From Terriglobia bacterium (GTDB lineage: Bacteria > Acidobacteriota > Terriglobia > Terriglobales > Acidobacteriaceae), in the NCBI GenBank assembly GCA_032252755.1, contig JAVUPY010000015.1, positions 1 to 57,796 of the forward strand: 57,796 nt of DNA, read 5' to 3'. Made by a program: the position numbers and the translations under genes. Under the pieces are notes generated by a model that saw only the letters and a program-made list of their open reading frames with translations, did no database searches and was not told the origin of the DNA. Positions within the stretch are counted from its first letter, which is position 1; each line of letters starts with the position of its first letter. This document shows, in pieces, positions 34,317 through 42,888 of the stretch.

Positions 34317-36635
34317 ATGAAACGCTTGCACTGGTTCGGCTTGGTTCTCCTGATCGCGCTCATCGCCGCGATGCCGGCGCTTGCCGATAAAGCAAAGTCA
34401 TTTTATGAAAAGGGTCGTGACGCCGAGGCGCGACAGAATTACGAATTGGCGTACGACAACTACAAGCAAGCTTACGACCTCAAGCCCACGGAGATGCGGT
34501 ATCGCGTCGCCTTCGAGCGCACGAAGTTTCTCGCGTCGGCGTCGCACGTGCACAAAGGTCAACTGCTTCGCGACGCCGGTAAGTTGCAAGACGCGCTGAA
34601 AGAATTCCAGTCAGCTCTTGCCATCGATCCGTCCAGTTTCATCGCCCAGCAGGAGATTCGGCGAACCGAGCAGATGATCAAAGAGGTGGAACAGGGGCCT
34701 CCGCCGCCGGAAACTAAATCCCAATCCACCATTGATCACCTCCTGCAGGAAGCTTCGGGGCCTGTTGAACTGGCGCCGATCTCGACCCAGCCGATCACGA
34801 TGCAAATGACCGCGGATGCAAAAGTTGTTTACGAGACGATCGGCAAGCTCGCTGGAATCAACGTCCTATTCGACCCCGACTACTCGACGCAGTCACGAAG
34901 CATCCACATTGCCCTGAATGGCGTTACCCTGAACCAGGCGCTGGAAATCGTCTCGCTGGAATCGAAGACCTTCTGGCGTCCCGTCACCCCCAACACCATT
35001 TTCGTCGCAGCCGATACCCAGGCGAAGCGCAAGGAACTCGAACAAAGCGTCATCCGCACTTTTTACCTATCCAACTTATCGACGCCTACCGAGATCCAGG
35101 ACGTAACCAATTCGCTGCGACAGATCCTCGAGATCACTCGCGTACAGCAGTTGCCCTCGCAGGGCGCCATCATCGTGCGCGGAACCCCGGACCAGATCGC
35201 GCTCGCGCAGAAAGTCATCGACGACATCGATAAGGCGCGGCCGGAAGTTGTAGTCGAAGTCGCCGTCATGCAGGTCTCGAAAGACAAACTGCGTCAGTTG
35301 GGCATCCAGTATCCCTTCTCGCAGAGCAATAACCCGACGATCTCGATCATCCCGAAGGGCGGCACAACGAGCGGCGGAACCAGTGGTACGACCGGAGGAA
35401 CCACCACGAGCAACGGTCTGACCCTGAATGACCTGGCAAATCTTGACGCGCGCAACTTTGCCGTCAGCATTCCTTCAATGAGCCTCGCCATGCTGCTGAA
35501 TGACAGCACCTCCAAGACCCTGGAGAATCCGCAAATTCGTGCGCTCGACGGACAGAAGGCGACTCTCAAGATCGGCAGCCGCGTCCCCGTGGCAACGGGT
35601 TCGTTCCAGCCCGGCATCGGCGGTGTCGGCATCAACCCGCTGGTCAACACTCAGTTCCAGTACATCGATGTCGGCGTAAACATCGACATGACTCCGACGG
35701 TTCACGCCGATCACGAAGTCACACTGAAGATGATGTTTGAAATTTCGTCCGTCATCAGCACCTCGAACATCGGTGGCATTAACCAGCCGGTCATCGGGTC
35801 GAAGCACATTGAGCAGACCATCCGTCTCAAGGACGGCGAGGTGAACCTGCTTGGCGGCTTGATGGAGTCGAGCGACGTTCGCTCTGTTGCAGGCCTCCCC
35901 GGACTCGCGCAGATTCCTATCCTGAAGTATCTCTTCGGCAACAATTCCAAGGAAGTTACCGACAACGAGATCGTGTTTGTCGTCGTTCCGCACATCGTTC
36001 GCGAGCAGGACATCACCCGCCAGAACGAGCGTGCCATCGATGTTGGTACCGCGAACGCAATTCAATTGAGGCAGGACAACACGGCGCCGGCGACCCGCCA
36101 GCCAGTTCCTACTCCCGCAACTCCGGCACCCGCACCGGCGCCGGAGCAGCCGATGCCGCAGCAGGCGACTCCGCCACCGCAGGCCGAGGCTCCGGCTCCG
36201 AACATGGGACCGCAAGGCGCTGGCGCAGTACTCAGCTTCGATCCGCCGACCGTTGATCAGGCCCCGGGCACCACGTTTGCGGTGAACGTCAGCGTGACCG
36301 GAGCGCAAAATGTATATTCGATCCCGGCGCAGATCAATTACGATCCGAAGACTCTTGAGTTGGTGAATGTCTCCGCTGGTCCTTTCCTGTCCAAGGACGG
36401 CCAGGCCGTTGCGCTGGTAAATCGCAATGACCCGACCATCGGAACCCTGAACGTCACCGCCACGCGTCCACCCGGCGCTGGCGGAGTCTCCGGCGATGGG
36501 CAGGTGTTCACCTTAACCTTCATGGCGAAGGCGGCTGGCCAGAGTAATCTCACGATCAACCGCGCCCAACTCCGTGATCCGGCGAATCAGGCGATGCCGG
36601 CCAGCGGCGCGCAGGCTGTCGTGACCGTGAAGTAG
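34317..36635 (+). CDS. TPR-secretin-cohesin fusion (GspD/PilQ-like)
   Basis: A 772-residue exported protein. It has a signal peptide (AAMPALA), two TPR-like repeats (about 24-110, AKSFYEKGRDAEARQNYELAYDNYKQAYDLKP), secretin N-domains (PITMQMTADAKVVYETIGKLAGINVLFDP; TPTEIQDVTNSLRQIL), a secretin pore domain (about 360-590, VNLLGGLMESSDVRSVAGLPGLAQIPILKYLFG), a Pro/Ala/Gln-rich linker and a C-terminal cohesin-like domain (about 640-772, LSFDPPTVDQAPGTTFAVNVSV). Secretins form outer-membrane pores for type II secretion or type IV pili. Cohesin fusions have been seen in Acidobacteria. I start at the ATG at 34317 with AAGGAG upstream. Two pseudopilin genes follow 211 bp later. Confidence 0.88.
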   Translation: MKRLHWFGLVLLIALIAAMPALADKAKSFYEKGRDAEARQNYELAYDNYKQAYDLKPTEMRYRVAFERTKFLASASHVHKGQLLRDAGKLQDALKEFQSALAIDPSSFIAQQEIRRTEQMIKEVEQGPPPPETKSQSTIDHLLQEASGPVELAPISTQPITMQMTADAKVVYETIGKLAGINVLFDPDYSTQSRSIHIALNGVTLNQALEIVSLESKTFWRPVTPNTIFVAADTQAKRKELEQSVIRTFYLSNLSTPTEIQDVTNSLRQILEITRVQQLPSQGAIIVRGTPDQIALAQKVIDDIDKARPEVVVEVAVMQVSKDKLRQLGIQYPFSQSNNPTISIIPKGGTTSGGTSGTTGGTTTSNGLTLNDLANLDARNFAVSIPSMSLAMLLNDSTSKTLENPQIRALDGQKATLKIGSRVPVATGSFQPGIGGVGINPLVNTQFQYIDVGVNIDMTPTVHADHEVTLKMMFEISSVISTSNIGGINQPVIGSKHIEQTIRLKDGEVNLLGGLMESSDVRSVAGLPGLAQIPILKYLFGNNSKEVTDNEIVFVVVPHIVREQDITRQNERAIDVGTANAIQLRQDNTAPATRQPVPTPATPAPAPAPEQPMPQQATPPPQAEAPAPNMGPQGAGAVLSFDPPTVDQAPGTTFAVNVSVTGAQNVYSIPAQINYDPKTLELVNVSAGPFLSKDGQAVALVNRNDPTIGTLNVTATRPPGAGGVSGDGQVFTLTFMAKAAGQSNLTINRAQLRDPANQAMPASGAQAVVTVK

Positions 36636-36662
36636 ATTGTGCAGGTTTTGTTTTCTCCGTGC

Positions 36663-36692
36663 CCCACGTCTGCCGTGTTTGGCAGACGTGGG
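36663..36692. terminator. Perfect palindrome after the secretin gene
   Basis: CCCACGTCTGCC-GTGTTT-GGCAGACGTGGG is a perfect 12-bp stem with a 6-nt loop, 28 nt after the secretin stop. No T-run follows on the plus strand. A related palindrome (TGCCCACGTT core) occurs at 48978-49018, so this may belong to a dispersed intergenic palindrome family as well as aiding termination. The rest of 36636-36846 is without a gene. Confidence 0.5.
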
Positions 36693-36846
36693 TGAAGGAA
36701 ACTCGTTAGTCCAGATGTAGTTCTTGAGGGCCACCCCAATTGGGGCACCAAGGTTGCAGGATTCGGACTCGATTGACGGGTAAAATAGACGCACGGGCCC
36801 GCATCTCCCAAACCCTGCGCGGGACGGGGCATCCAAGGTTTTAACT

Positions 36847-37305
36847 GTGAAACACACGTTCGCCAAAACCCGCGGCATGACGCTGATCGAACTCATCGTC
36901 GCAATCGCCATCATGGCGCTGCTGGCGGGAGCGGCGGTACCCATTGCGCGCGTCAGCATCAAGCGCGAGAAGGAAAAGCGACTTCGCGCCGACCTCTGGG
37001 AAATGCGCGACGCCATCGATCGCTACAAGGATGCGGCCGACGGAGGTGCCTTCCAGACCAAGGTCGGTTCCGAAGGCTATCCGCCCGATCTCGATACCCT
37101 TGTCAACGGCGTCGACGTCAACGGAAAGAAGATCAAGTTCCTGCGCCGCATCCCCGTCGATCCGATGACCGGAACCACCGAGTGGGGGCTGCGCTCCATG
37201 CAGGACGATCCGCAATCGGACTCATGGGGAGGACAGAACGTCTTTGACGTCCACACCACCTCGCAAGGAACGGCGCTGGACGGAACGAAGTATTCGGATT
37301 GGTAA
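36847..37305 (+). CDS. Type II pseudopilin (GspG-like) 1
   Basis: A 152-residue type IV pilin-like protein. The prepilin peptidase site is RG|MTLIEL with Glu at position 5 of the mature protein, followed by the usual hydrophobic helix (IVAIAIMALLAGAAVPIARV). The C-terminal part is a globular domain with YPPDLDTLVNG, RRIPVDPMTG and DGTKYSDW, like GspG major pseudopilins. The start is a GTG with AAGG 8 nt upstream. The next gene encodes a paralogue, so a tandem duplication is likely. No secretion ATPase (GspE) or platform (GspF) gene is in this window, so the rest of the machine must lie elsewhere. Confidence 0.88.
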   Translation: MKHTFAKTRGMTLIELIVAIAIMALLAGAAVPIARVSIKREKEKRLRADLWEMRDAIDRYKDAADGGAFQTKVGSEGYPPDLDTLVNGVDVNGKKIKFLRRIPVDPMTGTTEWGLRSMQDDPQSDSWGGQNVFDVHTTSQGTALDGTKYSDW

Positions 37306-37307
37306 CT

Positions 37308-37712
37308 ATGAACAACCGGAAGATTCGCAGAACTCGCGGCTTCACCCTCATCGAACTGATGATCGTCATCTCGATCATCCTTATCCTGATGGGCGTGGCG
37401 ATTCCCCAATATCAGCAATCCGTGCTGCATGCCAAGGAATCGGTTCTGCGCCAGGACCTCCACGTGATTCGCAACGCCATCGACCAGTACACGCTCGACA
37501 AGCAGAAGGCGCCGCAGTCGCTTCAGGACCTCGTCGATGCCAACTACCTGAAGGAAATTCCCAAGGACCCCATGACCGGCTCCAATGATACGTGGCAGAC
37601 CGTGCAGGAAGACACCCTGATGGCCGTCGACCAGCAGGAACCCGGCATCGACGACGTCCACAGCGGCTCACAAGCCACCGCCAGCGACGGCACCGCATAT
37701 AACACCTGGTAG
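37308..37712 (+). CDS. Type II pseudopilin (GspG-like) 2
   Basis: A 134-residue pseudopilin with cleavage site RG|FTLIEL and Glu5, followed by the N-terminal helix (MIVISIILILMGVAIPQYQQ). Its C-terminus (LKEIPKDPMTG, DGTAYNTW) shares the motif IP-x-DPMTG...DGT-x-Y-x2-W with the preceding gene, 2 bp upstream, showing that the two are paralogues. I start at the ATG at 37308; it has no clear ribosome-binding site, so translation may be coupled to the preceding stop. It probably works with the secretin and its sister pilin. Confidence 0.88.
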   Translation: MNNRKIRRTRGFTLIELMIVISIILILMGVAIPQYQQSVLHAKESVLRQDLHVIRNAIDQYTLDKQKAPQSLQDLVDANYLKEIPKDPMTGSNDTWQTVQEDTLMAVDQQEPGIDDVHSGSQATASDGTAYNTW

Positions 37713-37795
37713 GGAAGTTTTAGAGCTCCAATCGCGGTCTCAACGTCTGCACTAAAACGGTGAATCAATTTCGTGAGTCGGTGCTTCGGGTTCGC

Positions 37796-37824
37796 AAAAA
37801 CCAACGGAGCCCGATTGGGCTCCG
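37796..37824 (-). terminator. Terminator of the TrbI-like gene
   Basis: CGGAGCCC-GATT-GGGCTCCG (37805-37824) is an 8-bp hairpin. On the minus strand it is followed by TTGG and a T5 run, which fits Rho-independent termination of the gene ending at 37868. Confidence 0.7.
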
Positions 37825-37867
37825 CTCGTGGTTCGTGTCGGGAACAGTTATTGTTCTTTAAGCCGTG

Positions 37868-38905
37868 CTAGTGTGCCGTTCTTTGCGACACAATCAAGTA
37901 CTGGTCCAATCTCAGATTCACCGTCGTCCGCGCCGGCAATTCAATATCTTTTCCGGCGTTCGCCATCGCATAACCGCCGCCCGCGATAGCTCCAATCGCT
38001 GTACCTTTTAGAGCGCTTCCGAAGATCATCCCAGCAATCGTTCCGACGCCCGCGCCCACAGCCACCTTCTTCACCGCATCCCCCGCCCGCGTGCCGCTCG
38101 TGATCTCGCCTTCCTGGTTCACTGAGGCCTTGGTCTTGTTCGGCCCGATGGAGAGGAGGGTTGTTTGCATCGGCAGCCGCCGCCCATCCGGCAGCACAAC
38201 GGTATCGAACCGGAGCACCAGACGCCCCTTGCCGCGCATCGAGGCAAACACCTTACCCGACTCCGCGTCCTGCACCGTCCCCAGTATCTTTGAGCCGGAA
38301 GGAATCAGCACATCGCGGTGCGAGCTTTGCAGCGGCTCATCCAGCGTCGCCGTGAAACTATCCCCAGAGTGCGAAGTCTTCGTAGACAGAGTCTCATCCA
38401 GCACCACCTGGAACTGAGTATTGAGAGGGATCGTGCTCGAGGCAGGGAAGTACGTTGGAGCCGGCGTGCGCTGCTGGAGTACTGGGCCGTTCGAAGCCGA
38501 CGGCTGTTGTCCCGCATTCTGATCCTCGTTCTGCTGGTCCGCACTCTGCCGAGGGGTGGGATTCTGCTGTGGAACAGAGTATGGATTGTTCTGGGAATTC
38601 CGGTCGGGCTGCTGCGGCTCACCTGGCTGCGCATCCGGCCCTGGCGTCGGACGCCGCTTCAGCACCGGCCGGTCCGGATCATTCTCTTCCTGCTGCTGAG
38701 CCTGTTGCTGTGCCGTCCCATACTGTTCGTCGGTTACGCCGATTCCAGCCGCAGACAGAAGAAGCGGGTTTGCTGCCCCAAGTTCGCCGTGTCCCACTTC
38801 TGCCGCTGTTAGCACAAGTGGGTCTTTTCCCCTCCCGGTGTTGGCACCCCATACTGCAACTGCACACACCAATAGGCAAACGACGGCCAACACTGTCCTG
38901 CGCAT
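37868..38905 (-). CDS. Exported TrbI/VirB10-like protein
   Basis: A 345-residue protein with a signal peptide (MRRTVLAVVCLLVCAVAVWG), a disordered Gln/Asn/Pro-rich linker (about 55-150), and a C-terminal beta-barrel-like domain (about 150-270, IPLNTQFQVVLDETLSTKTS, VLIPSGSKILGTV, GRLVLRFDTVVLPDG). This part resembles the outer-membrane-pore domain of TrbI/VirB10, although the proteins are not clearly conjugation factors here. A glycine-zipper-like stretch (GAGVGTIAGMIFGSALKGTA) follows, which usually inserts into membranes. GGGGGA precedes the ATG. Acidobacterial relatives are common; the function is not known. It is divergent from the receiver-domain gene. Confidence 0.65.
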   Translation of the reverse strand: MRRTVLAVVCLLVCAVAVWGANTGRGKDPLVLTAAEVGHGELGAANPLLLSAAGIGVTDEQYGTAQQQAQQQEENDPDRPVLKRRPTPGPDAQPGEPQQPDRNSQNNPYSVPQQNPTPRQSADQQNEDQNAGQQPSASNGPVLQQRTPAPTYFPASSTIPLNTQFQVVLDETLSTKTSHSGDSFTATLDEPLQSSHRDVLIPSGSKILGTVQDAESGKVFASMRGKGRLVLRFDTVVLPDGRRLPMQTTLLSIGPNKTKASVNQEGEITSGTRAGDAVKKVAVGAGVGTIAGMIFGSALKGTAIGAIAGGGYAMANAGKDIELPARTTVNLRLDQYLIVSQRTAH

Positions 38906-39111
38906 AAAGATCCCCCGGGAGTTAGTAGTTGGAATGCAGAACTCCGCAACAAGGTTGGCCTCGGAGGCTGACAGTGGCGTGCGGTTCCGGCGGCGGCGGT
39001 AGCGTCATCTCCAGCGGCGCACATCACCTCCCCGCCCATTCACCTCTGAGGAGTTATAATCTTCTCAGCAGCGTTGTGCGGGAATACTGCATCGAAGAGG
39101 TGGGGTTTTTA

Positions 39112-39492
39112 ATGAGCGATGGGAATAACAACAAGGGGAAGCCGAAAGTCCTCGTAGTCGACGACGAGCACGTCATTGCCGACACCCTTGCCATTATTCT
39201 GAACCAGCACGGGTTCGACGCATCCGCCGTCTATAGCGGCACCGGCGCCGTCGAGCGCGCCAAAACCGTCCGCCCGGACCTCATTATTAGCGACGTCATC
39301 ATGCAGGACATGAACGGCATCGAGGCCGCCATCAACATCCGCGGTTTCCTCCCAACCTGCAAAATCCTATTATTCTCCGGTCAGGCCGCCACCGCCGACT
39401 TGCTGGAAACCGCCCGAGCCCAGGGCCACGAATTCGAAATCCTCGCTAAACCCGTCCACCCGCAGGATCTGCTGGCGAAACTTAGAGAGTAG
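39112..39492 (+). CDS. Single-domain response regulator (receiver only)
   Basis: A 126-residue CheY-like receiver. Acidic residues DDE near 17-19, phospho-acceptor Asp61 (IISDVIMQDMNG), a conserved Ser/Thr at 89 and Lys113 (LAKPVHP) are all present; no output domain follows. A GAGGTGGGG site precedes the ATG. Such proteins relay phosphate or regulate kinases through protein contacts. No kinase gene is adjacent, so the partner is unknown. It lies divergent from the TrbI-like gene and convergent with the HEAT-like gene. Confidence 0.88.
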   Translation: MSDGNNNKGKPKVLVVDDEHVIADTLAIILNQHGFDASAVYSGTGAVERAKTVRPDLIISDVIMQDMNGIEAAINIRGFLPTCKILLFSGQAATADLLETARAQGHEFEILAKPVHPQDLLAKLRE

Positions 39493-39556
39493 CTTTTTCC
39501 GACTCGGTGCTCTATTCCTGCCCTCTTTTGCCAGCTGTGGATTCCATCCTTATTTC

Positions 39557-40411
39557 TCAGTCTCCCACCGGATTCCCTGGCATCGTCGGCGTCTTCTGCT
39601 TGGTGCTGTTCTGAATCCTCAGGGCCGCTTCGCTCGCCCGTTTTTTCGCCTCCGGCTCCCAACTCCCCTTGTTGGCGTACGACTGCATCATGCCCATCGC
39701 CTTCGCTTTGGTCGCGACCTCCGTCGCTTCCATCCCGATCCGCTCGACAGCCACCACGGCTATCATTCGTACTTCCATTCCGCCAATCGGGGCCGCTGAA
39801 TCAAGAGGCGCAACAAGCTGGTCAAGTGCGGCGCTATAGGCGCGATCGTTATTGCTTTGCTCCACCGTTCGCACAATCGCATTGATCGCGGGTATGCGTA
39901 TGCCATTATTTCCGCTGCGGACGGGTTCGCCGAGCAGCTTCACGGCTTCCAGCGGCAAGTCGCTCGCGCTGGTCCACCGAATCTGGTTGATTGCATCGAC
40001 AACAGCGATGCGGATGGGCAGTTGCCCGGAGACGATCGGTTCGCGCAAGGTCGAAAGCGCCTTCATTTTCACCGGGGTATCATTCGTGCTGTTGGCGATC
40101 TCCGCAATGGCATACACAGCCGGCATGCGAATGTGATCAGAGGAGCTTCCCAGCGGTTCGGCCATCAGCCCCAGTGCCGTCATCTTCACTTCAGAGCTGT
40201 CGGACTCAAGAGCGATCGTCCATACACGGTGGAAGGCCTCCACGCGCGTTCGAGTGTCAGAATTCTTGATCTTGTCCTTGAGCCCGATCAATTCAGCTAG
40301 CTGCGTCATCGCCGAATTCTGCGCGAGGACGCTGCCACTCAGGATCAGCACAATGAATGCAGCCAGGAACAAACGTATTGTGCGTGGGAAAAATGACCTG
40401 CAGGAATTCAT
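39557..40411 (-). CDS. Secreted HEAT-like repeat protein
   Basis: A 284-residue protein with a signal peptide ending GSVLAQ and a mature part built of HEAT/armadillo-like alpha-solenoid repeats of about 40 residues (DSSEVKMTALGLMAEPLG, HIRMPAVYAIAEIANST, PVKMKALSTLREPI, PIRIAVVDAINQIRWTS). These usually bind proteins. It begins at an ATG with AAGGAGG 5 nt upstream; an upstream alternative at 40450 is less likely. Family function is unknown. Confidence 0.75.
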   Translation of the reverse strand: MNSCRSFFPRTIRLFLAAFIVLILSGSVLAQNSAMTQLAELIGLKDKIKNSDTRTRVEAFHRVWTIALESDSSEVKMTALGLMAEPLGSSSDHIRMPAVYAIAEIANSTNDTPVKMKALSTLREPIVSGQLPIRIAVVDAINQIRWTSASDLPLEAVKLLGEPVRSGNNGIRIPAINAIVRTVEQSNNDRAYSAALDQLVAPLDSAAPIGGMEVRMIAVVAVERIGMEATEVATKAKAMGMMQSYANKGSWEPEAKKRASEAALRIQNSTKQKTPTMPGNPVGD

Positions 40412-40623
40412 GCGAACCTCCTTGGTCAGAAAAGAACTGTGATTGGCCAATGTTCCGCCCGCTCTATAGTGAAGTCAAGGAACGGTTCGTGGCGATCGAG
40501 GTGGCGAGTATCTCCTGTCGATCATCCCGCGAGAGGTGACACCGAAGCTTGAGCCTGGTGCTCCTATCAGCGCGTTTTGTCGCGGATTCGGCTTTTCTTC
40601 GTGCCTCTTCTTGCCGTTCCTGG

Positions 40624-41115
40624 TTAGCTATTCTCCAGCAACTTCCTTAGCGTCCCCACCCCGACGATTGCCGCCTCTCGCTCCTTTGGCGATGCCTTCC
40701 GCAACGCCTCTGCCAGCGGAGTCACTTCCAGCTTCGGCCACTCGTTTTTCAGATACTCGCGAACGACCTTCGAGATCACAATTCGGCTGAAGCGCTGATC
40801 TTTGTCGTCGATTTTGCGTTCCACCATGCCTTTCTTCTCAAGCCGATCGACCACCCCCGACACGGTGCTGTGCGCAAGCCCAAGCTGCGCGCTCAGCTCC
40901 TTTAGGCTCATTCCCTCGGACCTCGCCAACAGGCGCATCGCATTGAACTGCGGCCCCGTCAATTCGCCGCGCGCGACCACCTGTTCCACGGGCCTTCGCA
41001 ATATCCGACGAATCGCCCTCAAGTCCCGATCCAACTCCTGCGCCATCTGAGACATGTCGGACTTCTTTTTCATCGCCGTAATCTCTGTTTTGGTTTTGCT
41101 TTTCCGTCTTTTCAT
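40624..41115 (-). CDS. MarR-family transcriptional regulator
   Basis: A 163-residue winged-helix repressor: the HTH is at about 75-105 (MSLKELSAQLGLAHSTVSGVVDRLEKKGMVERK) with the wing DKDQRFSRIVIS. The first 20 residues are very basic (KRRKSKTKTEITAMKKK), and a start at the ATG at 41073 would remove 14 of them. It follows the isoprenylcysteine methyltransferase gene by 15 bp on the same strand, so the two form an operon. The 26-bp perfect palindrome at 41723-41748 upstream of that operon is the likely operator. The ligand is unknown; MarR proteins often sense phenolics or oxidants. Confidence 0.85.
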   Translation of the reverse strand: MKRRKSKTKTEITAMKKKSDMSQMAQELDRDLRAIRRILRRPVEQVVARGELTGPQFNAMRLLARSEGMSLKELSAQLGLAHSTVSGVVDRLEKKGMVERKIDDKDQRFSRIVISKVVREYLKNEWPKLEVTPLAEALRKASPKEREAAIVGVGTLRKLLENS

Positions 41116-41130
41116 CCGTCATTTCGACAG

Positions 41131-41703
41131 TCAATAAACAAACGGTATGATCGCCTTCACATGCCTCCGATACTCTTCGTATCTCTCCCCGAACTTGGTT
41201 ATCAGCAACGCTTCCTCAGTTCTGGATTTCACCAGCCAGCTTACGAACGCAAGCGCAACGCCTACGAAGCACCGCAGACGTCCAATGCCGATCGCGGTTC
41301 CGAGCGCCGCCAGCACCATGCCTGTGTAAATCGGGTGGCGAACAATCGAATATGGTCCCGACTGGATGAGCGTGTGATCCTGCTTAAGCGTTACGCGGCC
41401 GCTCCAGTTTCCTCCGAGATAAAACCGCGCCCAGATCGCGAACCCTATTCCTGCGTAGGTGAGCGCGACCCCGGTAACTTCGAACCCGGTGGTCAGAGGC
41501 ACAACTCTCATGTCCAGCGGCCCAAGACGCGCGTGTTCCCAGAAGATCAGCACGAACGCCAGCCCATTGGTTATGACGTGAAACATGCGAGACCTCGCCG
41601 ACTCAGCCCGCTCGACCGGCTTCACCGAAATCGCAGCCAGCGCCCAAACCATGCCAAAAATGATCCACGCAATCTCGAAAGGCAGTAACGATCCAGGGTG
41701 CAT
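41131..41703 (-). CDS. Isoprenylcysteine carboxyl methyltransferase-like protein
   Basis: A 190-residue integral-membrane methyltransferase of the ICMT/PEMT family. About five hydrophobic helices are visible, and the family's SAM-binding C-terminal region is recognisable (YSIVRHPIYTGMVLAALGTAI, SWLVKSRTEEALLITKFGERYEEYRRHVKAIIPF). Bacterial members methylate unknown lipids or small molecules rather than prenylated proteins. AGGAG lies 8 nt before the ATG. It is the first gene of the operon with the MarR regulator, behind the palindromic operator. Confidence 0.85.
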   Translation of the reverse strand: MHPGSLLPFEIAWIIFGMVWALAAISVKPVERAESARSRMFHVITNGLAFVLIFWEHARLGPLDMRVVPLTTGFEVTGVALTYAGIGFAIWARFYLGGNWSGRVTLKQDHTLIQSGPYSIVRHPIYTGMVLAALGTAIGIGRLRCFVGVALAFVSWLVKSRTEEALLITKFGERYEEYRRHVKAIIPFVY

Positions 41704-41722
41704 TGCACTTACTCCTCAGCAC

Positions 41723-41748
41723 GTCGTATACGACGCGTCGTATACGAC
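41723..41748. promoter_or_regulatory. 26-bp perfect palindrome, likely MarR operator
   Basis: Two copies of the 12-bp palindrome GTCGTATACGAC are separated by GC (41723-41734 and 41737-41748), and the whole 26 bp is itself a perfect palindrome. It lies 20 bp upstream of the methyltransferase-marR operon, overlapping the expected promoter (TATATG just beyond). Two adjacent dyads fit two MarR dimers bound side by side. Confidence 0.75.
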
Positions 41749-41857
41749 ATATATTCCGGCATGCCGGCTCAGGTTGTCAAAGGACATTGGGGCCCATCAG
41801 CAGGGAAGTGCAGCTCAGAGGAGTTCTGGTGTTGGTTGCTTTGCGAAAACCAGGTCC

Positions 41858-41886
41858 AAAAAAAGGGGGGCTGCCGAAGCAGCCCC
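41858..41886 (-). terminator. Terminator of the truncated TonB receptor
   Basis: GGGGCTGC-CGAA-GCAGCCCC (41867-41886) forms an 8-bp GNRA-type hairpin. On the minus strand it is followed by CC and a T7 run. It lies 18 nt past the stop of the receptor remnant. Confidence 0.85.
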
Positions 41887-41903
41887 GACGAGTCACTCAG
41901 GAA

Positions 41904-42806
41904 TCAGAAGGTGTACTTGATCAGTAGACGGCCCTGGAACCCCGGATTAAACTGGGCAGCCTGGCCATAACGGGGATCAAGATCGACGGCTTGGCCGCGC
42001 GCGGCAGCCTGCGATGCCAGCAGCCCTTCCCAATCGAAGCCATTTCTCAAGTCGATGTTGTTCAGCGCCAGTCCTGTCGAGGTCCGGTGCAAACGGTTGT
42101 TGTAGAACCGGTACGTCCAGACGTTCGTCTTCTGGTCGAAGAGATTGCTGACGTTGAACTCGAATCGCAAGCGCTTCGTTTCGCTCTGGCCGATCTTGAA
42201 TGTGTGTGCCACCATCAGGTCCGTTTGGTTGAATATCGGTTCGCGACCCGCATCGCCTCGGCCCTCAACATACATACCGACTGAACGCGTGGTCCAGACG
42301 TTAGTCGTGATCGGCACTCCACTCGTCGCGGTGAAGAACGAACCCACTTCGGTTCCGAACTTGAACTCCTTGGCGCCATATATCTTGAACACATGCGGAC
42401 GATCCGTAGGCAATGGACCCAGGATGTTCGCGTTTCCATGTGCGTCAAAGAATGTCTGGTCGAGATCGAAGTAGCGGTTAGCGTTGCCACCCGGACGGTA
42501 GGTTTGGCCAAAGAACGACTGGTTACCGCCGTATGAGAAGCCGTAAGTCGAAGGTAGTACTTCGTCCGTGCTCTGTAGACCGGAATAGTTGCCGTATAGC
42601 CTGCTGTACACATAGCTGGCATTGAACAACCATCCGCCTCCGAATCGCTTCGATACAGAAAGTTCCATCGCGTCATAGGTACGCTTCGCCTTCGGCATTG
42701 GGACGGAGCACGTTGGTTCGATAACCGCGTTCCCCTCCTCATCGACCCCGGTCTGGGCGTAGCACGATGCCGCTTCCGTGTTCTGACCAGTTGGCCCTAC
42801 CGAAAA
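41904..42806 (-). pseudogene. C-terminal fragment of a TonB-dependent receptor
   Basis: This minus-strand frame codes about 300 residues of Oar-like barrel: the first in-frame ATG is internal (42696-42698), but homologous-looking sequence continues 36 codons upstream (VGPTGQNTEAASCYAQTG) to an in-frame stop at 42807-42809. The barrel strands (LSVSKRFGGGWLFNASYVYSR, LRFEFNVSNLFDQKTNVWTYRF) and the final FQGRLLIKYTF are normal receptor C-terminal features. Full relatives are about 1,000 residues, so the signal peptide, regulatory domain, plug and most of the barrel are missing. The deletion end abuts the uvrC 3' end. The terminator is kept. Most likely it is a decayed gene. Confidence 0.82.
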
Positions 42807-42888
42807 TCATAAGTCACGACTCTAGAAAAGTCGGTCTCATGCTCCTTCGGCATCCGGGTCGCGGAAACCCGACACCTTAGAAGTTGGC

